Notes: generated by a model from the letters alone, not told the origin. Shown: positions 13,001-24,421, counted from the stretch's first letter. The stretch is DNA of 64,000 nt from Coptis chinensis (GCA_015680905.1 CM027379.1:91659501-91723500), one strand, 5' to 3'. Numbers and translations: made by a program.

Positions 13001-13335
13001 GCCACATTTCATATGTTGATGAGTACTACACAACAAAGAACTGGTTATGTACATATTAGGAGGTTTGGATTGGTATTCCCAGCAAGGAACAGTGGGAAAT
13101 AAATGAAGAGGATGACCGCATTCTTCCTCATGAACTGAGGCGCAAACCAGGTTATCCCCCAATAGAGAGAATCAAGATCCCACCACCGCAAAAGGGTCCA
13201 AAACAGAGGAGGTGTTGCACGCTATGCAACCAACATGGCCACAACATAAGCACTTGCAAGTACTTCATTGATGACAAGGGGGCTAGTAAACGTCTTGCAA
13301 ACCAGGAGATTGTCGACAAACGGTTCAATATCTGA
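10072..13335 (+). pseudogene. MuDR-like (MULE) transposase, inactivated
   Basis: Nuclear DDE transposase of a Mutator-like element. In order: an acidic Gly-rich N-terminus (10072-11280); a Mutator DNA-binding region (about 11290-11570, CKG ... GCPFHMYC ... IDGHKCGRHR); an intron at 11720-11976 with GT-AG ends, placed just before the conserved IHGSYGQSYQLL block; the MULE catalytic domain (LIELDGTQLKG, ENWEWFLRCLG, YTNHVESWNKMI); a SWIM zinc finger (CTCMWFQHLGIPCPHTC, about 12925-12975); and a CCHC-type knuckle (CCTLCNQHGHNISTC). The gene is broken by in-frame stops at 10876, 11350, 12763 and 13057 and a frameshift near 11585. The first catalytic Asp (12166-12168) and the Glu (12646-12648) are present, but the second Asp position is Asn (AAT, 12355-12357, in MTNTHQSL). 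It is tail-to-tail with the Ulp1-like gene at 16066-17434. Confidence 0.93.
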
Positions 13336-14377
13336 GTTTTGAGTAGTGCACGCTATATTTTAGGTTTCACTATTTCTGTTGTCACGCAAAAAATCAGTCG
13401 AAATTATACTGCATCATTGTATTTGTTTTGACTATGGCTACAACATGATCTAGAAACTTATTTTGAAGGCATTATCACATAGCGAAAAATGGTATCTAGA
13501 TATCAGCGTTATGTTGTCTTACACCTACGTGTTGGTGTCGCCTTATGAACAATTTTAATTACTGCAATTGTATATGTTTACTAAAAGTTACAACCCAAGT
13601 TACAAGGGTGGAGTTACAAGTTGGGAAATTCAACGAGTTGACCACCACCTCCTTCTGACGTTACTTGCAAATGGCCCCACCTAATTTATTGAACAGACCC
13701 TTTATTAAATTTTGAACAGTTTTCCCTAAGCCAAAATCCCCAAGGAATCCGAATCCCCAATTGGATGCATTGCCGCATTCTTCCTCCTATTCCCTAACAA
13801 ACCGAAACTAATCATGAATTATGATGGAAAGTTGGTTGGTTGAGGAAGTTCCAGACCCCAAACTGGAGCAAAGTGTGGTTGTTTTTGTGCTGGGTTTATC
13901 CATCAAGAAGGGACTTTAACTCAACGAATCGACTAACTGCAGTACAAGATAGAAACAAAGTGCTCTTCGGTTTAGGGAAGTGGAAGTGGTGAACAATTTT
14001 AGAAGACAACAAATTGACGAAGAGGGAACATTCATTAGTTTAGACTAACTACAAATGTTTGGGTTTTCAGACAAAGTTGCAATCTTTTGTGTTGTTTGTC
14101 CTATGTGGTGTACTGGTTGTGCCTCTAATGCAAGTTGGCTATCTTATCCATATCTGTTTGACTATATTATCTTGGGATGTGGGATCATAAAGTTGAATCG
14201 TGCTCCTAAAGATTCAGACCAGTCTTTCGCGGTAAGTGTTGGTGGTGTCATTCAGATTCTTGCATGACACACCGTACAATTGCATGATATATATGACACA
14301 GTCTTTCTCTACTCCAGTAGAAGTTTGTCTCATAGTTTGAACGAAAGTAGAAATTTAGGTTTGATAACATAACGGAA
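13336..14377. other. Spacer downstream of the transposase
   Basis: No recognised gene. Two short open stretches (around 13820-13920 and 14055-14267) precede the small frame at 14378 but carry no domain I know. If the MULE interpretation is right, this is internal element sequence, possibly captured host DNA. Confidence 0.45.
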
Positions 14378-14602
14378 ATGTCAATTACTTCCGGGTCTTC
14401 TCTTCCACCAAATCTTCCACCAAATCGAATGGTGCAAACTTTAGAAGAAATATTGTTGTCCATCACTAAGTTGAAGAAGGAAATGAGTCTGGAAGGCAGG
14501 ATGGAGTTAGATATTCTCTATGGCAAGCTGGATATATTTGTTTGTGAATACGATTTGATGTTGAAAAGAACAGAGGCGGCGGCTGAGGTGGCCCTTGCAT
14601 AA
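14378..14602 (+). CDS. Small hypothetical protein, 74 aa
   Basis: The frame from ATG 14378 encodes a polypeptide with a Ser/Pro-rich start (SSLPPNLPPNR) and a charged helical remainder (EEILLSITKLKKEM, GRMELDILYGKLD, LKRTEAAAEVAL) that reads like a coiled-coil tail. It sits between the MuDR-like transposase and the opposing Ulp1-like gene. It may be an accessory MULE frame or the end of a captured host exon. No family recognised. Confidence 0.3.
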   Translation: MSITSGSSLPPNLPPNRMVQTLEEILLSITKLKKEMSLEGRMELDILYGKLDIFVCEYDLMLKRTEAAAEVALA

Positions 14603-15041
14603 CAGTGCCAAAGAATGAGGTGGGTGGTTTTGTGCTCTCGTAAGAGGAAGCACAAATTAAAACAGCTAAAAAATGTTATACTATATTCATCAGAGGGCAC
14701 TTCATTAGATAGTTCCTCATGAAAATGTGTAACATGGCAGCCTCTTTGGTGCCATTGGGAAGAAAAGAAGGAAAAGAATTTAGTTTAGTTATGGGGTTCT
14801 GTTGCTTGTTTGTTTAATGTTGGGATATTTGTAGATGTGATTGTTACTATCGTTATTATCTGACTAGTTTATGCAAGTGCTAATGTTTTGGGTCCATAAC
14901 GTCTTCCCTAATGTTTTTCGTAATGTAAATGAGTGCTTCGGAATGTATGCATGTGTTTAGGGTTGAATGTTGTGGTATAATCTTTACTTTCTCTGTAGGA
15001 GTTCATTTCATTCATCAACAAGCACTAGGCATTGAATGTTA
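14603..15041. other. Non-coding spacer
   Basis: No gene or repeat supported. Confidence 0.5.
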
Positions 15042-15551
15042 CTATTGTAGTCCAATGTAGTAAACAGGGAATCTCACCACTCCACAGCATGCATTGCAAT
15101 CTAGTGACACTTTATGACTACTTCCATATGATGTTGTAAGGAAAGTATCCATTACAAATAAGAGACGCCACAGTACAAAAAACGGAATGAAACCCCACAG
15201 AAGCAAGATTGGAGACACACTATGAAGAGACGGCAAGTGATTCCCATTCTGCCCAAGTTTTCCTCCAATCAAATGAGGGTTCTCTGAGGAGCAATTGGTA
15301 ATGGCATCTCCTTGTCGGACACAATTGTAAGAACAGACCTTGTAAGAATATCTTGCGTGCCTAGTGTTGGGATTTCTTTTTCTGATATTATCAGCCCTGG
15401 TACCTAAATTGAACTGCATTATGTTCCTATCACTATTAAAAATAGCAATGTCTCTGGAAATTAAATGAACAAAGTTTGGAGAGCGTATAATAATGCATAA
15501 ATGATGGCTGCGAAAGTTATGAGTATTTTCAAGCCCATTACTCGTTATCAA
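15042..15551 (-). CDS. Hypothetical ORF, 169 codons, unrecognised
   Basis: This is the longest uninterrupted frame between the MULE transposase and the Ulp1-like gene. It has four Cys in the middle (YKVCSYNCVRQGDAITNC) and a hydrophobic segment near the end (ILLLWGFIPFFVLWRLLFV), which would suit a membrane-anchored or GPI-type protein. Against that, the N-terminus has no signal peptide, no family is recognisable, and nothing confirms the frame. It may be a captured fragment or chance. Confidence 0.25.
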   Translation of the reverse strand: MITSNGLENTHNFRSHHLCIIIRSPNFVHLISRDIAIFNSDRNIMQFNLGTRADNIRKRNPNTRHARYSYKVCSYNCVRQGDAITNCSSENPHLIGGKLGQNGNHLPSLHSVSPILLLWGFIPFFVLWRLLFVMDTFLTTSYGSSHKVSLDCNACCGVVRFPVYYIGLQ

Positions 15552-16065
15552 GTAACCAAGATATGCTATTCAAGGCGTACTCAGCTAGAAACAAATGTTT
15601 ATTGGGTCTAATGTTTATTCGCAACACTTGCCCATTGACGGCATAGTTTGTTGGACTTGTGATGAAAGGATAATGGAGCAAGAGTAAGAATGTTTCTCAC
15701 CGTTGGTGTTGGAAGGTACTTATTGTTCTTGTGCTCTCCTTCAAAAGAAGATGCTTCCATTGTAGAGTTATTGGTTTAAGGATGTCGGGTCTTAAGTTCC
15801 TAGTCCATGTCTTTTGTTTATAATATGTATGGTAGATCATGATATATGGAACTACTTCGAAATGATGTTGATGTCTGAAAGGGATAATAAGTTGTCTTAA
15901 ACAAGATAATTATTAAAGTCTAGGCAAAGTAGAAGTAACTGATGACAGTCTAGTACAATGGAATTATTTTGTCCATCCCTGACAGTACACTAGCCAATGG
16001 TTGTTGCTAAAATTCGCGCATGGTGAACACACATTCTACCAGCATTTTTTCACCACATTCTCAAA
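15552..16065. other. Spacer 3' of the middle Ulp1-like copy
   Basis: No coding region seen. It is the downstream flank of the minus-strand Ulp1-like pseudogene. Confidence 0.5.
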
Positions 16066-17434
16066 TTAGGATTGGGTCAACCCACATTCTATAAGGTCTT
16101 TGGCCACCCTATTTCTTAACATGGCCCCAGATCGGCTGAATATTGGGGCATCACCTCGGAGTAATTGATCAACATAAGCCAGTACGAAAACCCCAATGTC
16201 TCTAGGATCCTTCTGCTTCTTACAGTCTTGGTATTTGATAATACATGGTCTTTGTAGCTGCGATTGAGGTACACAGTCTTTGTTGTGCATTAAGAGTGCG
16301 TACGGAAGTAAGGTATAAATTTTTTCCAGCCGGGGTGTAGGGTAAGCAATAACGTCTGCCAGCGAATCATAAATCAGGCAAGTCCAAGTGCGGAAGTAGA
16401 AGACGACCAGTATCCAAAGGTGGTTTGAGAAATTGAAGGCCATCATCAACCCCTTGGACTTGGTGACGTACGGGATGCTTGTGTTTTCTTCGAGCAATTC
16501 TTTGAAGGTCAACCTTAGGGACCATGACATGTTAGAAGCAAGTACATCAATATTTTCTTATGTAGTCAAGCTTCGATAGTGAGAGTCTCCCCAATGGTGG
16601 CATACAAAGACTCCATGTAGACCTACATAGTTTTTGAAACTATAATTATTCGGAGCATTGTTGAAAAATCTCAGAATAAGTCGGAGAAAAGAAGTGGGTT
16701 TTGGGAGACATTACCAGTATCTGTGTATCTGGGATGATAGCGTAGTATTTTGACGGTTCACGTATTGTCACAAAATCATCATACCGTGCAAGTCTGTTGT
16801 AGCGCCTGTCTAGAAGGGTCATGCACACCGAAATAACCTTGACCAGGAAACAACATATGGTAAAACCTCGTGATTCTACAAACCCATAGTTATAAACAAG
16901 ACAAATTGACTATTTTGACGATACAGTAAGTGAAATATTGCGGGAAAGGCCAAAATGTAGCAAGTAGCATTCTACAAACCTCGTGATTTAGCCACTGGTA
17001 CTGTCTAAGCAACTGGTAGGTGCTCAAGTTTATGGACAACCCCCGACCATAAACCCTGACTGTTAGATCAGCAACATGCCCAGTCTTGAGAGTTTGGTCA
17101 TACAACCACCAATACACCTGTGCAAGGACTTTTGACTCTGTGCTTTGCGCGGGATTCGGAGGCAGACTATCTCTAGCCAGAACGTTGGAATCAGCTTTAT
17201 TAATGGCAAACCCACCAACATAACTTCCAGAAGCTTATCAAGACACACTTCAACGGCCCTCTCCTCCCTAGCACTTAATTGATTACAGTCCTTCAACTGC
17301 TCAACTTCCGGTTAACTGTCAAGCGTCTTTATATGCACATTGTCGGGCTCCACTTCCATGGTGTCTAGCTGCAAAACATCAGCCACAAAATTAAGGTCAT
17401 TAGTGGGCTCAGTACTAACATTTCCATTGGTAAC
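16066..17434 (-). pseudogene. Ulp1-like domain, middle copy (3' part of gene)
   Basis: Homologous to 56769-58045 of the right copy, intron borders included. The exon from 17434 (after GCGTAG) to 16980 encodes an acidic linker and the N-terminal half of a Ulp1-like domain (YGRGLSINLSTYQLL, YQWLNHE). The next exon begins at 16837 (VISVCMTLLDRRYNRL). The C-terminal half is one frame at 16530-16066: GLMMAFNFSNHLWILVVFYF, LIYDSL, DIGVFVLAYVDQLL, ending DLIECGLTQS. In active C48 proteases His precedes Trp and Cys follows Asp (DCG). Here these are Leu (HLW) and Ile (DIG), while Asp of YDSL remains. An in-frame TAA lies at 17312-17314. All exons further upstream are missing because an LTR starts at 17573. 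Confidence 0.85.
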
Positions 17435-17572
17435 CTACGCAAAAGATCCCAATTGTATTAGTTAGTAGGGTCCGTAGTGTGTAACTATGATGTCCCAGTA
17501 GGGGAACCTAATGCCCCCAGTCCAAATTCTCTACAACATTCGCATCTGGGACATATTATTTAGAAAGGTCTG

Positions 17573-19188
17573 TGATAAGAGCCCAAAACTGTAGTTTTAA
17601 CCTCTTAACAATAATACTTTTAGACCAATTATGCAAGTAATAAATAAGAGTTAATACTGATTACGTACTTTTATGTATTTCAGGTATTGAAGTCAATTAT
17701 GTGCAGAAATGTGCCACTTTAGCGAGATAAAGGAGCAAGGGTTGGTTGCTAAAAAGTTCTGTGATTAAAGGTCAAGATTCAAGGAGAAAAAGCCTTTGTA
17801 AGGCCCGGTCAAAAGCTAAAAAGTCAAAGTCAACGCAGGCAGAAATAATACACATAAGTCAGCAGAACTTCCGAAGGCCATATCTTTGGACTCAGGCCTC
17901 GAAATTGGGCCTACCTTATGTCAAAACGACCGGCTCAGAAAGGAGACTTCCAATGGTATAAGCTTTGACCCAATCAGAGGAGCAGAAGTAGTCGAAAAGT
18001 CTATTGAAGTCAAAGCTAGCTGAAAAAAGCTCTGTGGACTGAAGAAATTTGGCTTTGGGCTCGATTTTCCGGCCCAAAACATGGCTCCTCAGCCCATGCA
18101 GGAAAATGTGGATCTGGTCTCCTCTATTTTCACACACAAAACTTAACTCTTAAGTCATAGTTAGTTTAGATAGAAGGTAGCCATTATAGATAGTTCTAGA
18201 TCTAGTTTTAAAGTCAATTAATTAGTTTTTCAATTATTGTTTTTAGTTCTAGTTTTTACTTTGCAATAAATTAGTTCGAACAAGTAAATGATTAATTGAG
18301 AATCATATTTAGTTTTATAATAAAGTATTAGTTTTTAATTCTGATTTAGTTTATTGATTAAAGTCTTATTTAGTTTTAGTATTGTTAAATTCATAAATTA
18401 GTTGTCTTTATTTCATAATTAGTTAATCATAATCTAGTTTAATTATTAAATTCATTAGAATTAATTTCGATATTAGTTGTTATCATTTCATTGTTATTAG
18501 TTTAGTTTTGAATTATTGATTAGAATCTTTATATTATTAAAGTTAGAATCTTTATATGATGTCTAGTTTAAATTCATATGAAAATGATAGTTTGATGAAT
18601 CAAGGTTAAACCTCTATTAGAGGGGTTTGATGAAGCCTTGATGAAAACTTGATTGTGTAGTGTAGAATCGTTGTAAGAGTCTATTCCACTCTAGAAGGTA
18701 GTTGATTCGCCATGAGAATGGGTTGAACTTCCTCACATGCTAGTCATTATTTGGTAGAGATTGCCATGATTGATTAGGGATTAGAACGACCAATTCTTAT
18801 CGTAAGAACATAAGATTTGGATTACAATAATCTATACTAGTTTATTAAGTTGGATTCAAGGTAGAATCAAATTCCCTTAATTCTTTATCTAGATTCAAAC
18901 CTTAGTATTTATGTCATTTCGTTATTCGTATCTTGTTAGCATAATTTGCATCGTAGTATAAATCCCACCATTACTCTCATTAAACTTTGGATAGACCAAT
19001 AGTCATAGAAAACATTGAATACTAACGAGCTAGGAGTGGAATGAATCTTTTACTCCACCTCTATTTCAATAGATTCGAGAGTAGAAATAAATCTTTGATA
19101 AATCTAGTATAAGTTCAGTTTTAGTTTTACTTGCATTTAAAGTTCATATTCTTATTCGTAGGTAAAACTATTCATTTTTCATTTATCA
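17573..19188 (+). repeat. 5' LTR of retrotransposon 1
   Basis: 1616 bp, starting TGATAAGAGCCCAAAACTG and ending TTATCA. It matches along its length the LTRs at 22494-23990, 38749-40219 and 46944-48419, including the shared blocks GTGCAGAAATGTGCCACTTT and CGATTCGCCATGAGAATGGG-like text. It is longer than the copies in element 2 because of insertions in its AT-rich 3' half. Confidence 0.93.
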
Positions 19189-19190
19189 AA

Positions 19191-19206
19191 TGGCACCACT
19201 GCTATC
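19191..19206 (+). promoter_or_regulatory. Primer-binding site, tRNA-Asp type, decayed
   Basis: TGGCACCACTGCTATC lies two bases after the LTR end. The element 2 copy reads TGGCGCCGCTGCC, which matches the complement of the plant tRNA-Asp 3' end (TGGCGCCGTTGCC) at 12 of 13 positions. The changes here are mostly CpG-to-CpA type, as expected after methylation. Confidence 0.7.
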
Positions 19207-19324
19207 TTAGTTCCTGTTTAGTATTATTTTCTTTAGTATTGTTAGTTTTCCAAAGTCCCATAACCCACCCACCCTTGTTTGATTCTAACTGTGGTCGTTT
19301 GTTTCATAACTGAATTTTTCCTCG

Positions 19325-19620
19325 CAGGACTACACGAAGCGCGACCCACGCCCTACTAAGGCAAAACTCGAGCGCCACCCGCGCCTAAGCGCAAGGAACT
19401 TGAGTTTTTAGCTGAGTGCGACCTGCGCCTTGCCAAAGCAAAACTCAAAGCGCCAGCTGCGCTGGAACTTGAGTTTTACCCGAGCCCAGCCTACCAAGGC
19501 AAAAAGTTTGAGCCCCCGCGATCGAAGCCTCGAGCTCGAGTTGGACCTGAGCACAACCCGCGCCCTACCTAGGCCTATTCTGAGCGAAAGCGTGACCTGC
19601 GCCCTCTACTCTGAACCGCC
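19325..19620 (+). repeat. GC-rich repetitive leader of retrotransposon 1
   Basis: A GC-rich island in AT-rich surroundings, with imperfect repeats of GCGCGACC / GCGCCCTAC and AACTTGAGTTTT-like pieces. It lies between the primer site and gag. The matching leader in element 2 is at 40500-40650. Confidence 0.65.
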
Positions 19621-19847
19621 CGATTTCCATAGGTTCGTTCAAACTTCCATTACTTCAAGTTATTCAGTGTTTCTAACTCGTTATACACACTGAGCATGCA
19701 TATACAAGATGTTATTCATAAGCGAAGCAAGGAGGCATTCAGGTACTTCTTTCTTCCACACCTCGCATCTCATGTTAGAGGTTCATACTAGCATATCAGG
19801 ATTGTTAGGAGTGTTCTCATGTTAGTTAAGATTGGTCTTAGCCTTGC

Positions 19848-21614
19848 ATGAGACTAAGGTCAGGTCGAAGAAGAACACCTAACGTAATCAACCGACAACG
19901 TCAACAAACACACCTTTCTAGTATACCACTCACTACACCTCTATCTAGCATACCACACACCACACCTGAAATAATGGCTGAAGAAAGAGAGTCTCCTCTT
20001 TCTGACTATTACAAAGCTTTGAACGATAGCCCTAAATCTTGCATTGTTTTATCAGACCCAGTGGGGGATTTTCGAATCCCTCCAAATATATTTAATTTGT
20101 TACCCGTTTTTCATGGGTTAGACCATGAAAAACCTTATCAGCACATGCGTTGGATTGACCAAGTCCTTACTACATTCCACCATCCTACGGTTGGTGCTGA
20201 ACAAATTAAACTGAGGGTGTTTCCTTTCACCTTAGCCGATAAGGCGGCGTCTTGGTTAACTGCCCAAGCACCTAATTATGTGGACTCGTGGGCTAAACTT
20301 GTTCAACTATTTATGGAACATTTTTACCCACCATCAAGACCCGATGAAATGCTTTCCAAGATTCATTTCTTTTCGGCCAATCCTCATGAATCATTTTCAG
20401 GAGGCTTGGAATCGTTTCACCGATCTTCTTATAGAGTGTCCACACCATAACCTCGCGAAAGACACGTTAGTTCGTGCCTTTTTCAAGGGACTGTTACACC
20501 ACCACAAAGAGGTGCTTGACATAATGAATGGGGGTATTTTCCTCAGTAAGGGAACCTCAAAAGCTTATAAATTTTTAGAAGATCAAACAAAGCGTAATAA
20601 TAACTAGGGGGTAGTGACGATATCTCCCGTTCCGCTAGTTCTTCTACAACAGTTAAGGCCGCCGGTATGTTTAAGATGAAACCCGATCCTGAACTTAAAA
20701 ATTTAATCGAATCTCTCACTAAAAAGGTAGAGGCTATTTCTGTTCAACAAAAGCCTATTCCCGTCATGAATGTTAACACCAATCCATATAATTTCTGTTT
20801 GAGTCCAGAGCATCCCTACTACTATTGTCCTCTCGCCTATGAACAACAACAATCACAACAAGATAATATTTGTTCCATTAATAGCGAGCCTAACGCAGCT
20901 TGGTGACAAAACCCCAACTTCGGTTGGCAAAATAATCAACAACCTCCAAGGTTGTTTAACCCAAATGTTAGGCCAACAAACAATTACAACCAAGCTCAAC
21001 CGAGGCAAGGGCAAGGACAAGGAAATTATAATAATTATAACAATAATAATTATAATGCTAATAGAGGTATCGTTTCGGTAAATAATAACTATCAAAATCC
21101 ACTCATTAATAATCAACGTGACATAGTTCCTGTCACACAACCTCTAACAAACACTTCTCCACAACCGGATCATTTTGATACCTTTATGAAATCTCAACAA
21201 CAAATTTTACAAGCCATCCAACTTTCCTTACGGCAGTTAGCTCAAGAGAAAGTACAACCCAAAAGTGTGTTTCTAGGTCAAGCAATACCTAATCCTAAAC
21301 CAACAAAAACAGTCTTTGAGGTAAATGGTAATACTAGTAAGGACAATGAAAATATAGGTGAGCTAAATTCCATCATCACTCTCCGTTTAGGCAGAGTGCT
21401 TGATAACAATGTAACTATGCCTATAGTTACCCAACCAGTGGTCCCTACACCAGATATTGTACTAGATACCGATGTAGAAACTGAAGATCCTACCCCTGTA
21501 GAGGTACCAGTTAAACCACAACCTAAGAAACATAAAAGCAAGGTTAAACATCCGGTTGATCTATACGCTAAATATAGAGAGAAACCACCATTTCCTCAGA
21601 GATTACCTATGTGA
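19848..21614 (+). pseudogene. gag of retrotransposon 1, frameshifted
   Basis: Starts at ATG 19848 (MRLRSGRRR) and is open to 20450; the frame then moves to 20278-20607, 20667-20906 and 20952-21614. The Athila-type capsid region is clear: IPPNIFNLLPVFHG, FPFTLADKAASWLT, FMEHFYPPSRPDEML, then DLLIECPHHNLAKDTLVRAF. A degenerate zinc-knuckle remnant (CLSPEHPYYYCP) precedes an Asn/Gln-rich segment and a basic C-terminus. At least two frameshifts and two stops (TAG near 20607, TGA near 20904) make it non-functional. Gag would form the particle in the cytoplasm. Confidence 0.85.
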
Positions 21615-22490
21615 AACAAGGATACGAATTTTGACGAGATTATGGAAGTTTTTAAAAATCTAACGATAAACTTACCTTTTCTTGAAGCAATTAAAAAGTT
21701 ACCTCACCATGCTAAGTTTCTCAAAGAGTTGTGCACTACTAGGCGTAAGACAAAGATTCCTAAAGACGCCTTTTTAACTAAACAGTTTCCAACTTTAACG
21801 AGAAACAATGGAATCGTTAAGTACAAGGACCTTGGTCGTCTTATGGTACAATGCACTTTAGGAGATACTCACACGACTACTGCTTTATTATTTACTCCCT
21901 TATTATTTATATAAACAAATAGGTCTACAGGAAATGCAACCTAGAACAATGATGTTGCAATTAGCTGATATGTCTATCAAGTATCCTAAGGGGATAGTGG
22001 AAAACATGCTTGTTAAGGTTCAGAATTTCTACTATCCTGCTGATTTTGTTATCCTCGATATAGAGCACCCTTTCTTTGCAACTGCCAACGCGCTTATAAA
22101 CTGCCGCAATGGTTCGATGTCCTTATCCTTTTGCCATCTTTCTATTAAGGTCAATATTTTTAAAATGAGCAAACAAGTTCTTGATACGAATATCGATAGA
22201 GAGGTTAGCATGATCGAAAGTTTAGCTCATGATTATTTCAAAACCACGTTTTCGGACGATCAGATGCCCAAATTCCTTTCCTTTGGAAGTTCCAACTTCG
22301 ACACGAACTCCCTGGAAGTCGAGGAAGATTTCCTTTGACTATTTTGCAACTCTTCCTTGCCACCTCGCGAGTCCCACCCTGCCAACATTCTTTCATCCCT
22401 TGACACTATGATGGAAGATTAATTTTTCACTCTCTATCCCAGTGATTCTTTTGACCCACCTATTGAGTAATGTCTTACATATCTTAAGGC
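21615..22490 (+). pseudogene. Retroviral-type aspartic protease region of retrotransposon 1
   Basis: Downstream of gag in several frames. It has the Athila protease surroundings LQLADMSIKYPKGIVENML, LVKVQNFYYPADFVI and EHPFFATANALINC. The catalytic D-S/T-G loop cannot be read, because the stretch between QCTLGDTHTTT (about 21870) and LLFIYINK (about 21905) is deleted or scrambled compared with the family pattern. Element 2 keeps slightly more at 43035-43075. No reverse transcriptase follows. Confidence 0.75.
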
Positions 22491-22493
22491 TTC

Positions 22494-23990
22494 TGATAAG
22501 AGCCCAAAACTATAGTTTTAACCCCTTAATAATAATGCTTTTAGACCAATTATGCGAGTAATAAATAAGAGTTAATGCTAATTACGTGCTTTTATATATT
22601 TCAGGCATGGAACTCAATTATGTGCAGAAATGTGCCACTTTGGTGATATAAATAAGCAAAAGGTTGGTTACTAAGAAGTTCTGGGATTAAGGGCCAAGAC
22701 GGGCAGAAACAGCACACAAAAGTCAGCAGAACTTGTGAAGATCGTATCTTTGGACTCAGGCCTCAAAATTGGGCATATCTTATGTCAAAACGACCAGCTC
22801 GGAAAGAGCTTTCCAATTGTCTAAACCTTGACCCAATTAGAGGAGAAAAAGTGGACGAAAAGCCTATTGAAGTCAAAGCCAGCTGAAAAAGGCCCTATGG
22901 ACTGAAGAAATTGGGCTTTGGGCTCGATTTTTCAGCCCAAAACATGGACCCTCAGCCCATGCACGAAAATATGGATCTAGTCTCCTCCATTTCTATATAC
23001 AAGACTTAGCTCTTAAGTATCAATTAGCTTAGGTTATAAGGTAGCCATTAGAGTAGCCATTAAACCTTAGTTCTAGATCTAGTCTTTGAGTTTTGAATTA
23101 GTTAATTAATTAGTTTCCATTTCATGTTTTAGTTTTATTCCTTGTTTTAGATTAAGTATTTGAATCATTGTTTATCATTGATTAGATAAATAAAATAGTT
23201 AGTTCTTATTAAATTTGATTTTATTATTTAATATTATTTAGATATAATTCCAATTCTTGTTATTCAGTAAATTCTTAGTTGTTAATTTAGATTTCAATTA
23301 TTGTTTAGTTGAATTTAGTAAAGTTAGAATCTTTATATGATGTCTAGTTTTAATTCAATTGGAAATGATAGTTTGATGAATCAAGGCTAAACCTCCATTA
23401 GAGGGGTTTGGTGAAGCTTTGATGAAAACTTGATTGTGTAGCGTAGAATCGTTGTAAGAGTCTATTCCACTCTAGAAGGAAGTTGATTTGCCATGAGAAT
23501 GGGTGGACTTCCTCACATGCTAGTTATAAATTGGTAGAAATGTCATGTATAATTAGGGATTAGAACGACCAATTCTTACCGTGAGAACGTAAGAATTGGA
23601 TTACAATAATTCTTAAGAAATGTCATGCTGATAATTCTTAAGTTGGATTCAAGGTGGATTCAATTCCCCCCTAATTCTTATTCTAGATTCAAACTTTAGT
23701 ATTCCGTAGCATTTCGTAGTTGAGTTATTCATATCTTGTTAGTTAAATTTGCATCGTAGTATAATTCGTAATTCTCTCATTGACTTTGGTAGGATTGATA
23801 GTCGTAGGAAACTTGAATGCTAAAGAACTAGGAGTGGAACGAATATTCTATTCCAACTCTACTTTAATAGATTCGTGAGTAGAAAACAAATATCTTTGAT
23901 AAGTCTAGTATAAGTGAAGTTTGTAGTTTTACTTGCGTTTAGAGTTTCATCGCTTTATTCATTAGTAAAACTATCTTTTTACGATTATCA
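22494..23990 (+). repeat. Solo LTR of the same Athila-like family, nested
   Basis: 1497 bp from TGATAAGAGCC to TTATCA, flanked by a perfect 5-bp duplication GCTTC at 22489-22493 and 23991-23995. The sequence on both sides is contiguous internal sequence of retrotransposon 1 (compare 43682-43712 in element 2). So a complete element inserted here and was later reduced to one LTR. Confidence 0.93.
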
Positions 23991-23995
23991 GCTTC

Positions 23996-24323
23996 TGATG
24001 ATCTAGACCTGAGAGTTCTAGCTGACACTCATTCATCTTCCTTCACTAATTTTACTCACCTTCCACCTTTTCAACAGAACCTGGAGTTTGCGCTTGACCC
24101 TCTTGCTTCTTCTGTGCTTAATGATTTTTTAAATCCTCCTAATACGGAAATAATTTCCAAGGGAAAGGCACTTGATACCTTCATTTTCTGAATGGAGACA
24201 GTTTCTACCTACACCATGAATGAGTTTTGTGCTAAACCCACATTCTCATTTCTTCCATACCTTACGTCCAAAACTTATCCATATCCAACATCTCTTCCAC
24301 AAACATCCATTTTCTCACGATCA
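23996..24323 (+). pseudogene. Continuation of retrotransposon 1 internal ORF
   Basis: Matches 43700-44005 of element 2: LRVLADTHSS, NLEFALDPL, YTMNEFCAKPT and LTSKTYPYP have counterparts there. It follows the protease. In element 2 the same frame ends at 44009 and leads into non-coding DNA, not into a reverse transcriptase. A stop near 24190 interrupts it here. The similarity stops near 24323. Confidence 0.75.
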
Positions 24324-24325
24324 TA

Positions 24326-24421
24326 GTTGGGCCTTGAATAGCAGGATTCTGTTCAATGCTGGAGGCAAAAGATATTAATTGTGGATTCTCAACTTATTTT
24401 CGTATCTATCATGTAGCCCAT
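24326..24421 (-). pseudogene. F-box gene fragment at the truncation junction
   Basis: About 95 bp matching 36390-36480, an internal part of the F-box paralogue at 35529-36673. The shared block AATGCTGGAGGCAAAAGATA is exact, and CTATCATGTA is also conserved. It begins right where retrotransposon 1 ends, which points to a deletion or recombination linking the retrotransposon to the F-box family. Confidence 0.75.

Larger units (their letters stand above)
17573..24323 (+). mobile_element. Athila-like LTR retrotransposon 1, 3'-truncated, carrying a nested solo LTR
   Basis: 5' LTR 17573-19188, a tRNA-Asp-type primer site, a GC-rich leader, gag, a protease region, a nested solo LTR at 22494-23990, then more internal sequence to about 24323. 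There the sequence switches abruptly to an F-box fragment. No 3' LTR and no reverse transcriptase, RNase H or integrase are present. Gag and protease motifs (FPFTLADKAASWL; LINCRNGSMSLSF) are Athila-type Ty3/Gypsy. Its insertion removed or displaced the 5' part of the middle Ulp1-like copy. The left flank is GTCTG (17568-17572); no partner was found. Confidence 0.88.

Noticed and set aside
15042..15551. Calling the 169-codon minus-strand frame a GPI-anchored protein
   Set aside because: The hydrophobic tail alone is not enough; there is no signal peptide and no recognisable family, so it is left as hypothetical.
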